Notes: a model not told the origin generated them from the letters alone. DNA of 64,000 nt from an uncultured Eubacteriales bacterium (GCA_900545925.1 URAZ01000017.1:12074-76073); one strand, 5' to 3'. Positions 53,126-61,649 are shown, counted from the stretch's first letter. A program made the numbers and translations.

Positions 53126-53161
53126 GATGGACGGTTCCAAGCGTGCTTGGCGCCGTCCATC
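53126..53161 (+). other. Hairpin 2 between livJ and livH
   Basis: Outer stem GATGGACGG with CCGTCCATC and inner stem CCAAGC with GCTTGG. It lies 39 bases before the livH start. Confidence 0.65.
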
Positions 53162-53199
53162 GGGTGTGGCGCAAAAGAGAAGGAAAGTGAGGTATCAAC

Positions 53200-54081
53200 A
53201 TGAACCTGTCCCTGCTGCTCTCGCAGCTGTTCAATGGCCTCCAGACAGGCTCGATCTACGCGCTGGTGGCACTTGGCTACAGCATGGTCTACGGTATTAT
53301 CCTGCTTTTGAACTTCGCGCACGGCGACATCATCATGGTCGGCGCATATGTCGCCTTTTACGCCATGACGAACTTCCATCTGCACCCCATCGTATCTGTT
53401 ATCATCGCGGTCATTACCAGCACGCTCCTCGGCGTTGTGATTGAAAAGGTCGCCTATACGCCGCTGCGCAAGGCGCCGAGACTGAGCCTGCTCATCACTG
53501 CGATCGGTATCTCGTTCCTTCTGGAAAACGGCGCGCAGCTGCTCTTTGGCTCCGATACGAAGAGCATGGATCCCATTGTTCCGGGCAATATCTCGCTCGG
53601 CTCTGTGACCATCAGCAACGCAGCGCTGTTGACCATTATTGTGACTATCATTGCCATGGCTGCCCTGACCGTCGTTGTGCAGAAGACGAAGCTCGGCAAG
53701 GCCATGCGCGCCGTGTCTGAGGATATGGGCGCGGCACAACTGATGGGCATCAGCCTGAACAGAACGATCTCCTTTACGTTCGCCATCGGTTCGGCGCTTG
53801 CCGGTATCGGCTCTGTCTTGTATCTGTGCGCCTATCAGCAGGCGTCGCCCACGATGGGCTCTATGCTGGGCCTGAAGGCGTTCGTTGCCGCCGTCCTCGG
53901 CGGTATCGGCTCGATCCCCGGCGCGATGATCGGCGGCTTTGCCATTGGTCTTCTCGAAGCGCTCGTTTCGGCAGTTGGCCTTTCCATCTGGAAGGACGGC
54001 GTCGTGTTCGCAATTCTGATCGTCGTTCTGCTGGTCAAGCCGACCGGTATTCTTGGCCGTCCGCAGACGGAAAAAGTGTAA
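53200..54081 (+). CDS. livH: Branched-chain amino acid ABC transporter permease LivH
   Basis: A 293-residue permease with about eight spans. Family start QLFNGLQTGSIYALVALGYSMVYGIILLLNFAHGDIIMVGAY, and AVSEDMGAAQLMGISLNRTISFTFAIGSALAGIGSVLY as the coupling region. It forms the channel with LivM. It is 17 bases upstream of livM. Confidence 0.94.
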   Translation: MNLSLLLSQLFNGLQTGSIYALVALGYSMVYGIILLLNFAHGDIIMVGAYVAFYAMTNFHLHPIVSVIIAVITSTLLGVVIEKVAYTPLRKAPRLSLLITAIGISFLLENGAQLLFGSDTKSMDPIVPGNISLGSVTISNAALLTIIVTIIAMAALTVVVQKTKLGKAMRAVSEDMGAAQLMGISLNRTISFTFAIGSALAGIGSVLYLCAYQQASPTMGSMLGLKAFVAAVLGGIGSIPGAMIGGFAIGLLEALVSAVGLSIWKDGVVFAILIVVLLVKPTGILGRPQTEKV

Positions 54082-54098
54082 GGAAGGGGAGACGGACT

Positions 54099-55169
54099 AT
54101 GAAGAAAACACGATCTGCCATCCGCATTCCCATGCCGCTGCGGTATCTGATCAATCTTGTATTGATTCTTGCGCTGTGGCTTGTACTGTTTACGCTCATT
54201 CAGAACGGAACCATCACAAACTATTGGAGCGGCATTCTCATCACTGTCGGCATCAATATCATTCTTGCGACTTCATTGAACATTGCAACCGGCTATCTGG
54301 GCCAGCTGCCTCTTGGACATGCAGGCTTTATGGCGGTCGGTGCATACGCAGGCGGCATTTTCATGAAGGCCGTTCCGGTGCAGGAACTTCTGAAATCCGG
54401 TGATACAGGTGCCGCTATTCCCTATATCCTTCTGGCGCTGCTGATCAGTGCAGTGGTTGCCGGTATCTTCGGTATTCTGATTGGCATCCCGGCACTGCGT
54501 CTTCGCGGTGACTATCTGGCGATTATCACACTGGGCTTCGGCGAGATCATCCGCGTCATTCTGACGAACATCGACTCTGTGATCGGCAAAGATTTTACAT
54601 ACGGTGCAGCCGGTCTAAAGCGCATCCCGAAGTATTCCTCATTTACGCTGGTGTTCATCTGTGTGGTCGTGTGCTGCTATATCATCCACACAATTATGAA
54701 ATCCCGCCATGGCCGCGCGATTTTGTCCATCCGTGAAGACGAGATCGCGTCCGAGAGCGTTGGCGTACAAACGACTTATTATAAGACGTTCGCCTTTGTC
54801 GTATCCGCCATGCTGGCCGGTATCGCGGGCTGCCTGTACGCAGGCTATATCGGCTCTCTGTATCCCTCGACATTCAAGTTCATGAAGTCCATTGAAATTC
54901 TGGTCATGGTCGTGCTTGGCGGCATGGGCTCCATGCTGGGTTCGATCCTGTCGGCAACGGTGCTCACCATCCTGCCGGAGCTGCTGCGTTCGTTCTCGGA
55001 TTACCGCATGGTCGTATACTCTCTGGCACTTGTCGTGATGATGATCTTCCGGCCGAAGGGACTGCTCGGCAGCTACGATTTCTCGCTTTCCCGCAGCCTT
55101 GAAACCTTCCTGAACCGGCTGACCGGACGCACAGATAATCCAAAGAAGGAGGCGGCAGACAATGAGTAA
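54099..55169 (+). CDS. livM: Branched-chain amino acid ABC transporter permease LivM
   Basis: A 356-residue permease. Start chosen where AGGAAGGGGAG precedes an ATG and the N-terminus fits the family; a longer frame inside livH is shadow. The conserved GYLGQLPLGHAGFMAVGAYAGG and LRLRGDYLAIITLGFGEIIRVIL are clear; the coupling helix contains SIREDEIASESVGVQTTYYKTFAFV. The C-terminal cytoplasmic tail is short. It overlaps livG by 8 bases. Confidence 0.94.
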   Translation: MKKTRSAIRIPMPLRYLINLVLILALWLVLFTLIQNGTITNYWSGILITVGINIILATSLNIATGYLGQLPLGHAGFMAVGAYAGGIFMKAVPVQELLKSGDTGAAIPYILLALLISAVVAGIFGILIGIPALRLRGDYLAIITLGFGEIIRVILTNIDSVIGKDFTYGAAGLKRIPKYSSFTLVFICVVVCCYIIHTIMKSRHGRAILSIREDEIASESVGVQTTYYKTFAFVVSAMLAGIAGCLYAGYIGSLYPSTFKFMKSIEILVMVVLGGMGSMLGSILSATVLTILPELLRSFSDYRMVVYSLALVVMMIFRPKGLLGSYDFSLSRSLETFLNRLTGRTDNPKKEAADNE

Positions 55170-56016
55170 CAAATGGGTCAATCCACAGCCCAAGCTTGTT
55201 CCGCAGCCGTACACGAACCTGCTGACGGAACGTGACATCGGCAAGCCTCCGATTCTGGAAACGCGCCACCTTGGCATTGACTTCGGCGGTCTGACCGCCG
55301 TTGCCGACTTCAACCTCGCCATCGGCCGCACGGAGATCACCGGCCTGATCGGCCCGAACGGCGCAGGCAAGACGACGATTTTCAATCTGCTGACCAACGT
55401 GTACAAGCCGACCCGCGGCTCTATTCTTCTGGACGGCGTTTCAACAGAAGGGAAGAGCACGGTCGAGGTCAACCACATGGGTATTGGGCGAACTTTCCAG
55501 AATATCCGCCTGTTCCGCAATCTGACGGTGCTGGACAACGTTTTGATCGGCCTGAACAATGAAATGAAATATTCCGCCGCCTCCGCCATTCTCCGCCTGC
55601 CGGAGTATTGGAGACGCGAGCGCATTGCAAAGGAGCGTGCGCTGGAACTGCTGAGCATTTTCAACATGGAAAATGTGGCAGATCACCTGGCGGGCAGCCT
55701 GCCGTATGGCGCGCAGCGCCGGTTGGAGATTGTCCGCGCACTGGCGACGAATCCGTGCCTGTTGCTGCTGGACGAGCCTGCAGCCGGCATGAACCCGTCC
55801 GAAACGAGTGAACTTATGGAGAATATTGTAAAGATTCGTGATACCTTTGGCATCGCAATCATGCTGATCGAGCATGATATGAACCTTGTTATGGGCATCT
55901 GTGAGGGCATCTGCGTTTTGAACTTCGGCAAAATCATCGCAAAGGGCACGCCGAACGATATTCAGGCCAATCCGGCCGTTATCGAAGCGTACCTCGGCAA
56001 AAAGAAGGAGGGCTGA
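55162..56016 (+). CDS. livG: Branched-chain amino acid ABC transporter ATP-binding protein LivG
   Basis: A 284-residue ATPase. Walker A GPNGAGKT, Q loop in GIGRTFQNIRLF, the variant signature LPYGAQRRLEIVRAL (replacing LSGGQ, as usual for LivG), Walker B LLLLDEPAAGMNP and switch His in LIEHDMNLV. The first 25 residues are an extra, proline-rich N-terminal extension (WVNPQPKLVPQPYTN) not typical of E. coli LivG. It is 3 bases upstream of livF. Confidence 0.94.
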   Translation: MSNKWVNPQPKLVPQPYTNLLTERDIGKPPILETRHLGIDFGGLTAVADFNLAIGRTEITGLIGPNGAGKTTIFNLLTNVYKPTRGSILLDGVSTEGKSTVEVNHMGIGRTFQNIRLFRNLTVLDNVLIGLNNEMKYSAASAILRLPEYWRRERIAKERALELLSIFNMENVADHLAGSLPYGAQRRLEIVRALATNPCLLLLDEPAAGMNPSETSELMENIVKIRDTFGIAIMLIEHDMNLVMGICEGICVLNFGKIIAKGTPNDIQANPAVIEAYLGKKKEG

Positions 56017-56019
56017 GAT

Positions 56020-56724
<705 letters not shown>

Positions 56725-56730
56725 TCGTAA

Positions 56731-56774
56731 AGTAAAACCAGGCAGTGCGACTGCGCATTGTCTGGTTTTTCTAT
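56731..56774 (+). terminator. Rho-independent terminator of the liv operon
   Basis: An imperfect stem (AAAACCAGGCA with TTGTCTGGTTTT) around TGCG/CGCA pairs, followed by TTTTTC. Confidence 0.75.
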
Positions 56775-56777
56775 TGC

Positions 56778-56806
56778 TTGCAATACGGTGAATCTCCTGC
56801 TATAAT
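56778..56806 (+). promoter_or_regulatory. Promoter of the leader-peptide / tandem-GNAT unit
   Basis: TTGCAA (56778-56783), 17-base spacer, TATAAT (56801-56806). Confidence 0.75.
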
Positions 56807-56858
56807 AGCGGCAGCAGGCAAATTTGCGTGAAAAATGAAACAGAAAGGGTGGTTTTTT

Positions 56859-56897
56859 ATGAAAATGAAACGTGTATGGAGGGTTCACACTTCCTAA
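56859..56897 (+). CDS. 12-residue putative leader peptide before the GNAT gene
   Basis: ATG-AAA-ATG-AAA-CGT-GTA-TGG-AGG-GTT-CAC-ACT-TCC-TAA encodes MKMKRVWRVHTS, preceded by the ribosome site AAAGGGTGG. The end of the peptide lies within a hairpin (56878-56903: GGAGGGTT with AACCCTCC), and the GNAT ATG follows 30 bases after the stop. The layout is that of a ribosome-dependent regulatory leader, as for antibiotic-resistance genes, but no experimental parallel is known to me. Confidence 0.5.
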   Translation: MKMKRVWRVHTS

Positions 56898-56903
56898 CCC
56901 TCC
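56878..56903 (+). promoter_or_regulatory. Hairpin overlapping the leader peptide
   Basis: An 8-bp perfect stem around a 10-base loop; no T run follows. It includes the last seven codons of the leader peptide (TGG to TAA), so ribosome stalling could open it. Confidence 0.5.
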
Positions 56904-56927
56904 GAATCAAATTTTGGAGGAAACAGC

Positions 56928-57860
56928 ATGAAAAACCAGATTACCATTCGTGAAGCAAATTCAAAAACCGATACTGCAGCCTTTTGGGAGCAGCTTCACA
57001 GCTACCACGAGCGTGATATTTTTCCTAACCCGAAGGACGAAAGCCTCAAGCATTTTTTGAATGATGCGGAATACCGTGCGCAGATTGAACACGTTCACAA
57101 CCGGCCGCAAGACAACTGCTATTATCTGTTCTTTCAGCGGAACGGACAGGACATTGGCTTTGCACTGCCGGTGATTTTCACTTCCGAGGATGGAAAGTGC
57201 TTTATCATGGAATTCTGCGTCTACCCGGAATTCCGAGGCAATGGAACAGGCCGAGCATGCGCTGCTGTTCTTCTGGACTGGGCAAAGGCGCGCGGCGCAC
57301 GCTACGCTGAACTGAATTACGGCGGAGACGAACGCCGTCTCCGGTTCTGGAGACGCATTGGATTCGTTGAAAACGGCGTTGACGAATGGGGCGAGCCGCT
57401 GATGCTCCTTCCGCCCGCAGAGGCAGTGCCATTCACCGTGGAACTTTTGAACGATCCCACCGATTGGCAGCTTTTGAAGCTGGAAAACGGCTTCAAGCGC
57501 GAAATCGGCGAGGAAACACTTATAAAATTCCAGCAGAAACAGCTTCAGCAGGCCGTCCGAGAGGGGAGAATTACATTCTTCATGGCCAAGCGCGGCTATC
57601 GTGCCGTAGGCATGTGCAGCGTCGCTGCATACTATTCGACTTTTTCCTGCTCGAATACGGGTGTATATGAAGATTTTTACATTGAACCCGCCTTCCGCGG
57701 CAAGGGAATTGCACGAATGCTGGCGAGGGCAGCACAAAACTGGTGCAGAGAAAACGGCATCACGAGTTTAACTGTATGCTGTGCTCCGTGCGATGAGGCA
57801 ATGTACCAGGCGCTGGGGTTTTATACCAGCCTTGGGGCAACTTTCGCACATACGGAATAA
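56928..57860 (+). CDS. Protein with two GNAT acetyltransferase domains
   Basis: A 310-residue protein with two GNAT folds. The first (about 1-165) has EFCVYPEFRGNGTGRACAAVLLDWA and RFWRRIGFVENG; the second (about 195-310) has FYIEPAFRGKGIARMLARAAQNWC and YQALGFYTSLGA. Tandem GNATs include aminoglycoside/mycothiol-type acetyltransferases, but substrate residues cannot be judged here. TTTTGGAGG lies 8 bases before the ATG. The upstream leader peptide suggests inducible expression. Confidence 0.75.
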   Translation: MKNQITIREANSKTDTAAFWEQLHSYHERDIFPNPKDESLKHFLNDAEYRAQIEHVHNRPQDNCYYLFFQRNGQDIGFALPVIFTSEDGKCFIMEFCVYPEFRGNGTGRACAAVLLDWAKARGARYAELNYGGDERRLRFWRRIGFVENGVDEWGEPLMLLPPAEAVPFTVELLNDPTDWQLLKLENGFKREIGEETLIKFQQKQLQQAVREGRITFFMAKRGYRAVGMCSVAAYYSTFSCSNTGVYEDFYIEPAFRGKGIARMLARAAQNWCRENGITSLTVCCAPCDEAMYQALGFYTSLGATFAHTE

Positions 57861-57868
57861 CAAACTGA

Positions 57869-57915
57869 GCAGGCAGTGCATCGCTTCAGCTGTGTACTGC
57901 CTGCGTTTCAATTTT
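57869..57915. terminator. Hairpin between the GNAT and xer genes
   Basis: A 9-bp perfect stem (GCAGGCAGT with ACTGCCTGC), 18-base loop, then GTTTCAATTTTT on the plus strand, between convergent stops. Confidence 0.6.
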
Positions 57916-58901
57916 TATAGCTTCAGCTTGGAAAGGGGATTGGCCTCTGCCGCGATTTTCTTATCTGTGTTTTCAATGTGCGTGTAGATCTGCGTCGTAT
58001 TCAGATTTTCGTGCCCCAGAACCTCCTGCAGCGTTTTCAGGTCAACGCCGTTCGCCAGCATCAGCGTTGCGGCTGTGTGCCGCAGCTTATGCGCGGAAAA
58101 CTGCGACGCGTCAAGCCCAGATTCCAGCAGGTGCTTTTTGACCAGACGATGCACGGCAGAAACACTGATACGGTTTTTATCCCGTGAGCCAAAGAGCGCT
58201 TTATTGTCTGTCAGCACGATCTGTTTCCGCTCATCCAGATACCGGTCGATGGCTTTCCGGCAGGAAGAACCCATGTAGACAATTCTTTCCTTGTTGCCCT
58301 TGCCGACGACACGGATACGATCCTCATAGACGTCCGTAAGATTCAGCCCAACCAGTTCCGAGCGGCGGATACCGCAGTTCAGAAACAGCATCAGAATTGC
58401 AAAGTCCCGGTTTTTATTCGGCCCATCGACAGATTTCAAGAGCGCGGTAGATTCTTCCAGTGTCAGGTATTTCGGCAGGCTGCGGCGAATTTTGGGGAAT
58501 TCGATGTCCTTGACCGGATTGTTCTGGATCTGCTTGGTGCTGATGGTCAGGTACTTATAGAACGCCTTGATAGCCGACAGCTTCCGCGCACGGGCAGCGG
58601 CAGCGATTCCGACATCAGCCGGGCCTTCACGGTTCTGACGGTCGTTTGTGAGATAGGACAGAAAATCAAACACCTCAGACGATGACACCGTATCGAGAAC
58701 GGGTGCGTCGATCCATTTGATGTCGATCTCATCAAGCGGCGTCTGATACGGAAGTTCCTTGCGCATCAGCGTCAGAAACCGAAGAAACATCCGCAGATCC
58801 AGATGATATTCCGAAACCGTACGCCGTGATTGACCCTTGATAGATTCATGATACGATAAAAAGTCCCGCAGCACCTGCGGACATTCAGAATACGGCTGCA
58901 T
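57915..58901 (-). CDS. XerC/XerD-family tyrosine recombinase
   Basis: A 328-residue site-specific recombinase. The N-terminal SAM-like core-binding domain occupies about residues 1-125; the catalytic domain carries all active-site residues: Arg179 in GIRRSEL, Lys201 in VGKGNKER, His271 and Arg274 in HKLRH, His297 in LGHENL and nucleophile Tyr306 in QIYTHIE. The close match to cellular XerC/D suggests a chromosome-dimer resolvase or an integrase of the adjoining element. The ATG has AAGGAG upstream. Its -35 box lies in a perfect palindrome that looks like a Xer core site. Confidence 0.9.
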   Translation of the reverse strand: MQPYSECPQVLRDFLSYHESIKGQSRRTVSEYHLDLRMFLRFLTLMRKELPYQTPLDEIDIKWIDAPVLDTVSSSEVFDFLSYLTNDRQNREGPADVGIAAAARARKLSAIKAFYKYLTISTKQIQNNPVKDIEFPKIRRSLPKYLTLEESTALLKSVDGPNKNRDFAILMLFLNCGIRRSELVGLNLTDVYEDRIRVVGKGNKERIVYMGSSCRKAIDRYLDERKQIVLTDNKALFGSRDKNRISVSAVHRLVKKHLLESGLDASQFSAHKLRHTAATLMLANGVDLKTLQEVLGHENLNTTQIYTHIENTDKKIAAEANPLSKLKL

Positions 58902-58936
58902 ACATAAAACTCCTTTAGAGCATCCTTGATAATGCT

Positions 58937-58965
58937 ATTATAGCATATCTTTTCCTGCAACGCAA
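58937..58965 (-). promoter_or_regulatory. Promoter of the xer gene
   Basis: On the minus strand TTGCGT (58960-58965), 17-base spacer, TATAAT (58937-58942). The -35 lies inside the right-hand palindrome, so anything bound there would repress xer. Confidence 0.7.
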
Positions 58966-58989
58966 CAAAATCTTTATTTTGTTGCGTTG
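58958..58989. other. Perfect 14-bp inverted repeat with an 11-6-11 dif-like layout
   Basis: Arms ACGCAACAAAA (58960-58970) and TTTTGTTGCGT (58977-58987) with a 6-base centre TCTTTA, the arm-spacer-arm size of Xer core sites (11-6-11). The sequence does not resemble the known Bacillus dif. It may be the recombinase's own core site or operator, or the end of the adjoining element. Confidence 0.45.
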
Positions 58990-59533
58990 TGAAAGGGCCA
59001 ATTAAAAAGGCTAAAGTGTAGCCCTTCCCCAACGGCGGCGTTCAAGGTCAAAATTGAAGCCTCAACAAAAAAACGGTTTTGTAGCGTTCACTCGTCTGAA
59101 CTTCATAGCTGATTCAGATTTGTGACGTTCATCTTGATTTTTATTATACTCGGCTCAAGCGGAATGTCAAGAACTTTTTTAATGAAATATGAATTTATCT
59201 TAAAGTAAAATCGATGAATTCCAAACTAATTTTTGAATATTAAAATTCAAGACAGTGCTGTTATGTTATTGTAATGGAACTGTCATTTTTATACCCACTT
59301 CCCCGGAAACCGGAAGACTGTCATACGGGAGAATATTGTGTCCTGCGGACGGCTGCGACGGGAAATATTCATCTGTCAAGCAGCTTTCGCGGCATAAAAC
59401 CAGTGCGCGCACTGGATTTATTCCACGGTCAACTTGACAGACGAAAATGTCCCGTCCGCACGGCGGGCAACCGAAATCGCCCCCGCGATTCCGGCAAGCC
59501 TGACTTTTTATTATGATAAAGGGAGTGCGTACA
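58990..59533 (+). other. Non-coding region with nested hairpins: candidate ssDNA origin/packaging region
   Basis: No convincing gene here. At 59344-59460 several nested inverted repeats stack: outer TGCGGACGG (59344) with TCCCGTCCGCA (59450); CTGTCAAG (59373) with CTTGACAG (59433); central ATAAA-CCAGTGCG with CGCACTGG-TTTAT (59394-59421). Filamentous phages carry such hairpins as replication origin and packaging signal. The identity is inferred. Confidence 0.5.
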
Positions 59534-60184
59534 ATGAAACAGACAGTCAGAACGAGCAGAACGGCAGGATATTTAGAAAAGATTTTCAGGGCGCTGAATG
59601 CGGACAGCTTCAACGGGGAATTGGAAGAACCTGTTATTACGATTCAGGACACGCCCACGGCATACGGTCATGTGACCGTTGGCAAGGCATGGAGCGTTAA
59701 AGACGAGCACCAGCGTGAACTTAACATCGCGGCAGGGACGCTGCAAAGGCCGATTGAAGAAGTCGCTGCGACTATGCTGCATGAAATGGTTCATCTTTAC
59801 AACTTGCAGCACGAAATACAGGATTGCAGCCGAGGCGGAACGTATCACAATAAGAAATTCCGGGATGAAGCACAAAAGCATATGCTGACGATTGAGCATC
59901 ACGAAAAATACGGCTGGACAGTCACGAAGCCGACCGAGGAACTGATTGATTACATCATCAATAAGGGATGGGAAGATATTATGATGAATCGTGCATCATT
60001 CCCCTCCTCGATCAGCGGCGGCAGAAAAGGCAAGTCCACGGGTGAAGACGGAACGGAAACCACAAAGCCAAAGAGCAACAGCAGGAAATATGTATGTCCG
60101 AAGTGCAAAACGATCATCAGAGCGACACGAGCGGTCAATGTGGTATGCGGGGATTGCGATATCCCGTTTGAATTGGAAGTATGA
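59534..60184 (+). CDS. SprT-like zinc metalloprotease-like protein with C-terminal zinc ribbon
   Basis: A 216-residue protein. The SprT-type core has HEMVH at 83-87 and a third ligand His near 105 (GTYHNKKF), preceded by NIAAGTLQRPIEEVAATML. The C-terminus is a zinc ribbon with CPKC and CGDC. Cellular SprT/Spartan proteins cut DNA-protein crosslinks; phage and plasmid versions are of unknown role. GGGAG is 9 bases before the ATG. It lies on the strand opposite the coat cluster, near the folded origin-like region, and might act on protein-DNA intermediates of replication. Confidence 0.85.
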   Translation: MKQTVRTSRTAGYLEKIFRALNADSFNGELEEPVITIQDTPTAYGHVTVGKAWSVKDEHQRELNIAAGTLQRPIEEVAATMLHEMVHLYNLQHEIQDCSRGGTYHNKKFRDEAQKHMLTIEHHEKYGWTVTKPTEELIDYIINKGWEDIMMNRASFPSSISGGRKGKSTGEDGTETTKPKSNSRKYVCPKCKTIIRATRAVNVVCGDCDIPFELEV

Positions 60185-60185
60185 C

Positions 60186-60214
60186 AGAGGGGCGAAAGCC
60201 CCTCTCCCCTTTTC
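60186..60214 (+). terminator. Terminator after the SprT-like gene
   Basis: An 8-bp stem (AGAGGGGC with GCCCCTCT) with a GAAA tetraloop, then CCCCTTTTC. Confidence 0.7.
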
Positions 60215-60215
60215 A

Positions 60216-60244
60216 TTGACAGAATCAAATAAATATTGTAAGAT
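60216..60244 (+). promoter_or_regulatory. Promoter of the 66-residue protein gene
   Basis: Perfect TTGACA (60216-60221), 17-base spacer, TAAGAT (60239-60244). Confidence 0.7.
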
Positions 60245-60309
60245 TGAAGCAACGAAAGATATAAACAAAATCTTCGATATTGTTTATGAAATTTAGAATT
60301 GAAAAGGTA

Positions 60310-60335
60310 TTATTGATATTTTTGAATATCAATAA
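60310..60335 (+). other. AT-rich hairpin in the 5' leader of the 66-residue protein gene
   Basis: An 11-bp perfect stem (TTATTGATATT with AATATCAATAA) and a 4-base loop, 28 bases before the ATG; a possible operator or RNA switch. Confidence 0.5.
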
Positions 60336-60362
60336 TCAAATCTAATGCAAGAGGGATAAAGA

Positions 60363-60563
60363 ATGAAGAAATGCGAAAATACGTACATTGCGCAACAGTG
60401 TATCAGCATGAAAGCGACCATTCAAAATTTCAAGCTTGGGTTAAAAATGGCAAGCATGAAGGATGATGGAATCACCGACAAAAACGAAGAAAAGATGATT
60501 AAGGAAATCATGAAAGACCTTGAGCGGTTACAAAAAACACTTGATTCCTATGAATATGTATAA
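60363..60563 (+). CDS. Small unrecognised protein of the prophage
   Basis: A 66-residue, charged, helix-forming protein (GLKMASMKDDGITDKNEEKMIKEIMKDLERLQKTLDSYEYV) with the last 35 residues likely a coiled coil. No family recognised. GAGGGA before the ATG and the consensus promoter upstream support expression. Its place between SprT-like and Zot genes suggests a regulatory or replication accessory role, which is inference. Confidence 0.55.
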   Translation: MKKCENTYIAQQCISMKATIQNFKLGLKMASMKDDGITDKNEEKMIKEIMKDLERLQKTLDSYEYV

Positions 60564-60564
60564 G

Positions 60565-60608
60565 AAAGCACCCGTGCGCGCATATGCTGCGCACGGGTGC
60601 TTTTTACC
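60565..60608. terminator. Strong terminator between the 66-residue gene and the Zot gene
   Basis: A 15-bp perfect stem (AAAGCACCCGTGCGC with GCGCACGGGTGCTTT), 9-base loop, T run on the plus strand. It also ends the convergent Zot gene. Confidence 0.85.
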
Positions 60609-61347
60609 ATTTTTTCCATTGCTTTTGCGGATATTCTTCGCGTGAAATCGTGTTGAACATCTTCCAAAGCGGCGGCGAGAAAATGATTTTTGTCGACCAC
60701 GGGACAAAATAATATTCGTCAATAATTTCCTTCGACATATCGTTAATGCCGACGCGCTTCTTGATCTGCCGCCGATGGATAAACCACGGCAGCAGCCCTT
60801 TTTTCACGACATAAAGCTTTTGCGCAAGCGTCCGAATCTTTTTGTCCATATCGTCAAAGCCCTGACTGAAAACGTCGATGGCAAGCTGGTAATGCCGATG
60901 GTATTTGTAAAAGTACAGTGATTTTTTGGAAAAGTCCTTGAAATCACGGTTATTGTATTCGATGCCGGCTTCATCAATGATAACGCGACCGCCAGTGATC
61001 ATATATGTACCAATATCGGTTTTCGGGTCAAGCTGATAACAGCCGGTAATGGGAACATTCGACCAGACAGGAATACCGCGCCTGATATCATGACGCGCCA
61101 GATATGCGGCGTATGTGGTTTTACCGCTTCCGGGGACACCGAAATAAATACTGACTATCTGAGGCGGCAGACGCTTCCTAGCAGCTTTCTGAGGGCCTTT
61201 CTTGAGAAACGATAGAAAAGACTTCTTATGACGCGCCGAGTAACGCGGAGTATGCGACGGAGGCATTTCTTGAACAGGTGCAGGAGCTTCTTCATCATGC
61301 GTATCCCCTATCAGGTTTTTAATAAAAGAAAATTCGTTATCATCCAT
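60604..61347 (-). CDS. Zot/pI-family ATPase of inovirus assembly
   Basis: A 247-residue protein with the Zot-type P loop FGVPGSGKTTYAAYLAR (Walker A at 70-77) and Walker B RVIIDEAG near 121-128. This is the assembly/export ATPase of filamentous phages (pI, PF05707). It is shorter than Gram-negative pI and shows no clear membrane span near the end, unlike M13 pI. GAGG precedes the ATG. It is the last gene after the coat genes, the same order as pVIII...pI in inoviruses. Confidence 0.85.
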   Translation of the reverse strand: MDDNEFSFIKNLIGDTHDEEAPAPVQEMPPSHTPRYSARHKKSFLSFLKKGPQKAARKRLPPQIVSIYFGVPGSGKTTYAAYLARHDIRRGIPVWSNVPITGCYQLDPKTDIGTYMITGGRVIIDEAGIEYNNRDFKDFSKKSLYFYKYHRHYQLAIDVFSQGFDDMDKKIRTLAQKLYVVKKGLLPWFIHRRQIKKRVGINDMSKEIIDEYYFVPWSTKIIFSPPLWKMFNTISREEYPQKQWKKW

Positions 61348-61380
61348 GTTTGTACCTCTTGAATCTTAATTTTCAATATA

Positions 61381-61416
61381 GAAAAGGTGAGGTGCGAGGG
61401 AGAATCGCACCCCACC
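61381..61416 (-). terminator. Terminator between the coat-like gene and the Zot gene
   Basis: On the minus strand a 12-bp stem with one mismatch (GGTGGGGTGCGA with TCGCACCTCACC), 7-base loop, then TTTTC. In M13 a strong terminator also lies after the major coat gene and before downstream assembly genes. Confidence 0.7.
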
Positions 61417-61425
61417 GGGAAACGG

Positions 61426-61614
61426 TCAGACGTTCAGCAGCCGCTTGAACAGACCGACGCCAAGACCGACAAGCGGAATTGCGCAGAACAGCAGCAGAAT
61501 CGGCGTGCTGACGATGGTAGAACCGACCGTACCAGCCCAGCCGATAGCCGAGGTAAAGACCTCACCGATAGACGAAAGCAGCGTTGCAATCGTAACAGTT
61601 GCAGCACCTTCCAT
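61426..61614 (-). CDS. Major coat-like small membrane protein 1 (pVIII-like)
   Basis: A 62-residue protein: amphipathic N-terminal half (MEGAATVTIATLLSSIGEVFTS), then one membrane span (LLLFCAIPLVGLGVGLF) and a short positive end KRLLNV. This is the layout of filamentous phage major coat proteins, although it lacks an obvious signal peptide. Its C-terminal 24 residues are almost identical to those of the next gene. RBS AGGATG precedes the ATG. Confidence 0.75.
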   Translation of the reverse strand: MEGAATVTIATLLSSIGEVFTSAIGWAGTVGSTIVSTPILLLFCAIPLVGLGVGLFKRLLNV

Positions 61615-61649
61615 AATTCATCATCCTTTCATATCATGTTTTTCTGAGA

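Noticed and set aside
59255..59613. Short frames on both strands in the non-coding region
   Set aside because: Their coding quality is poor, they overlap nested hairpins and lack ribosome sites.
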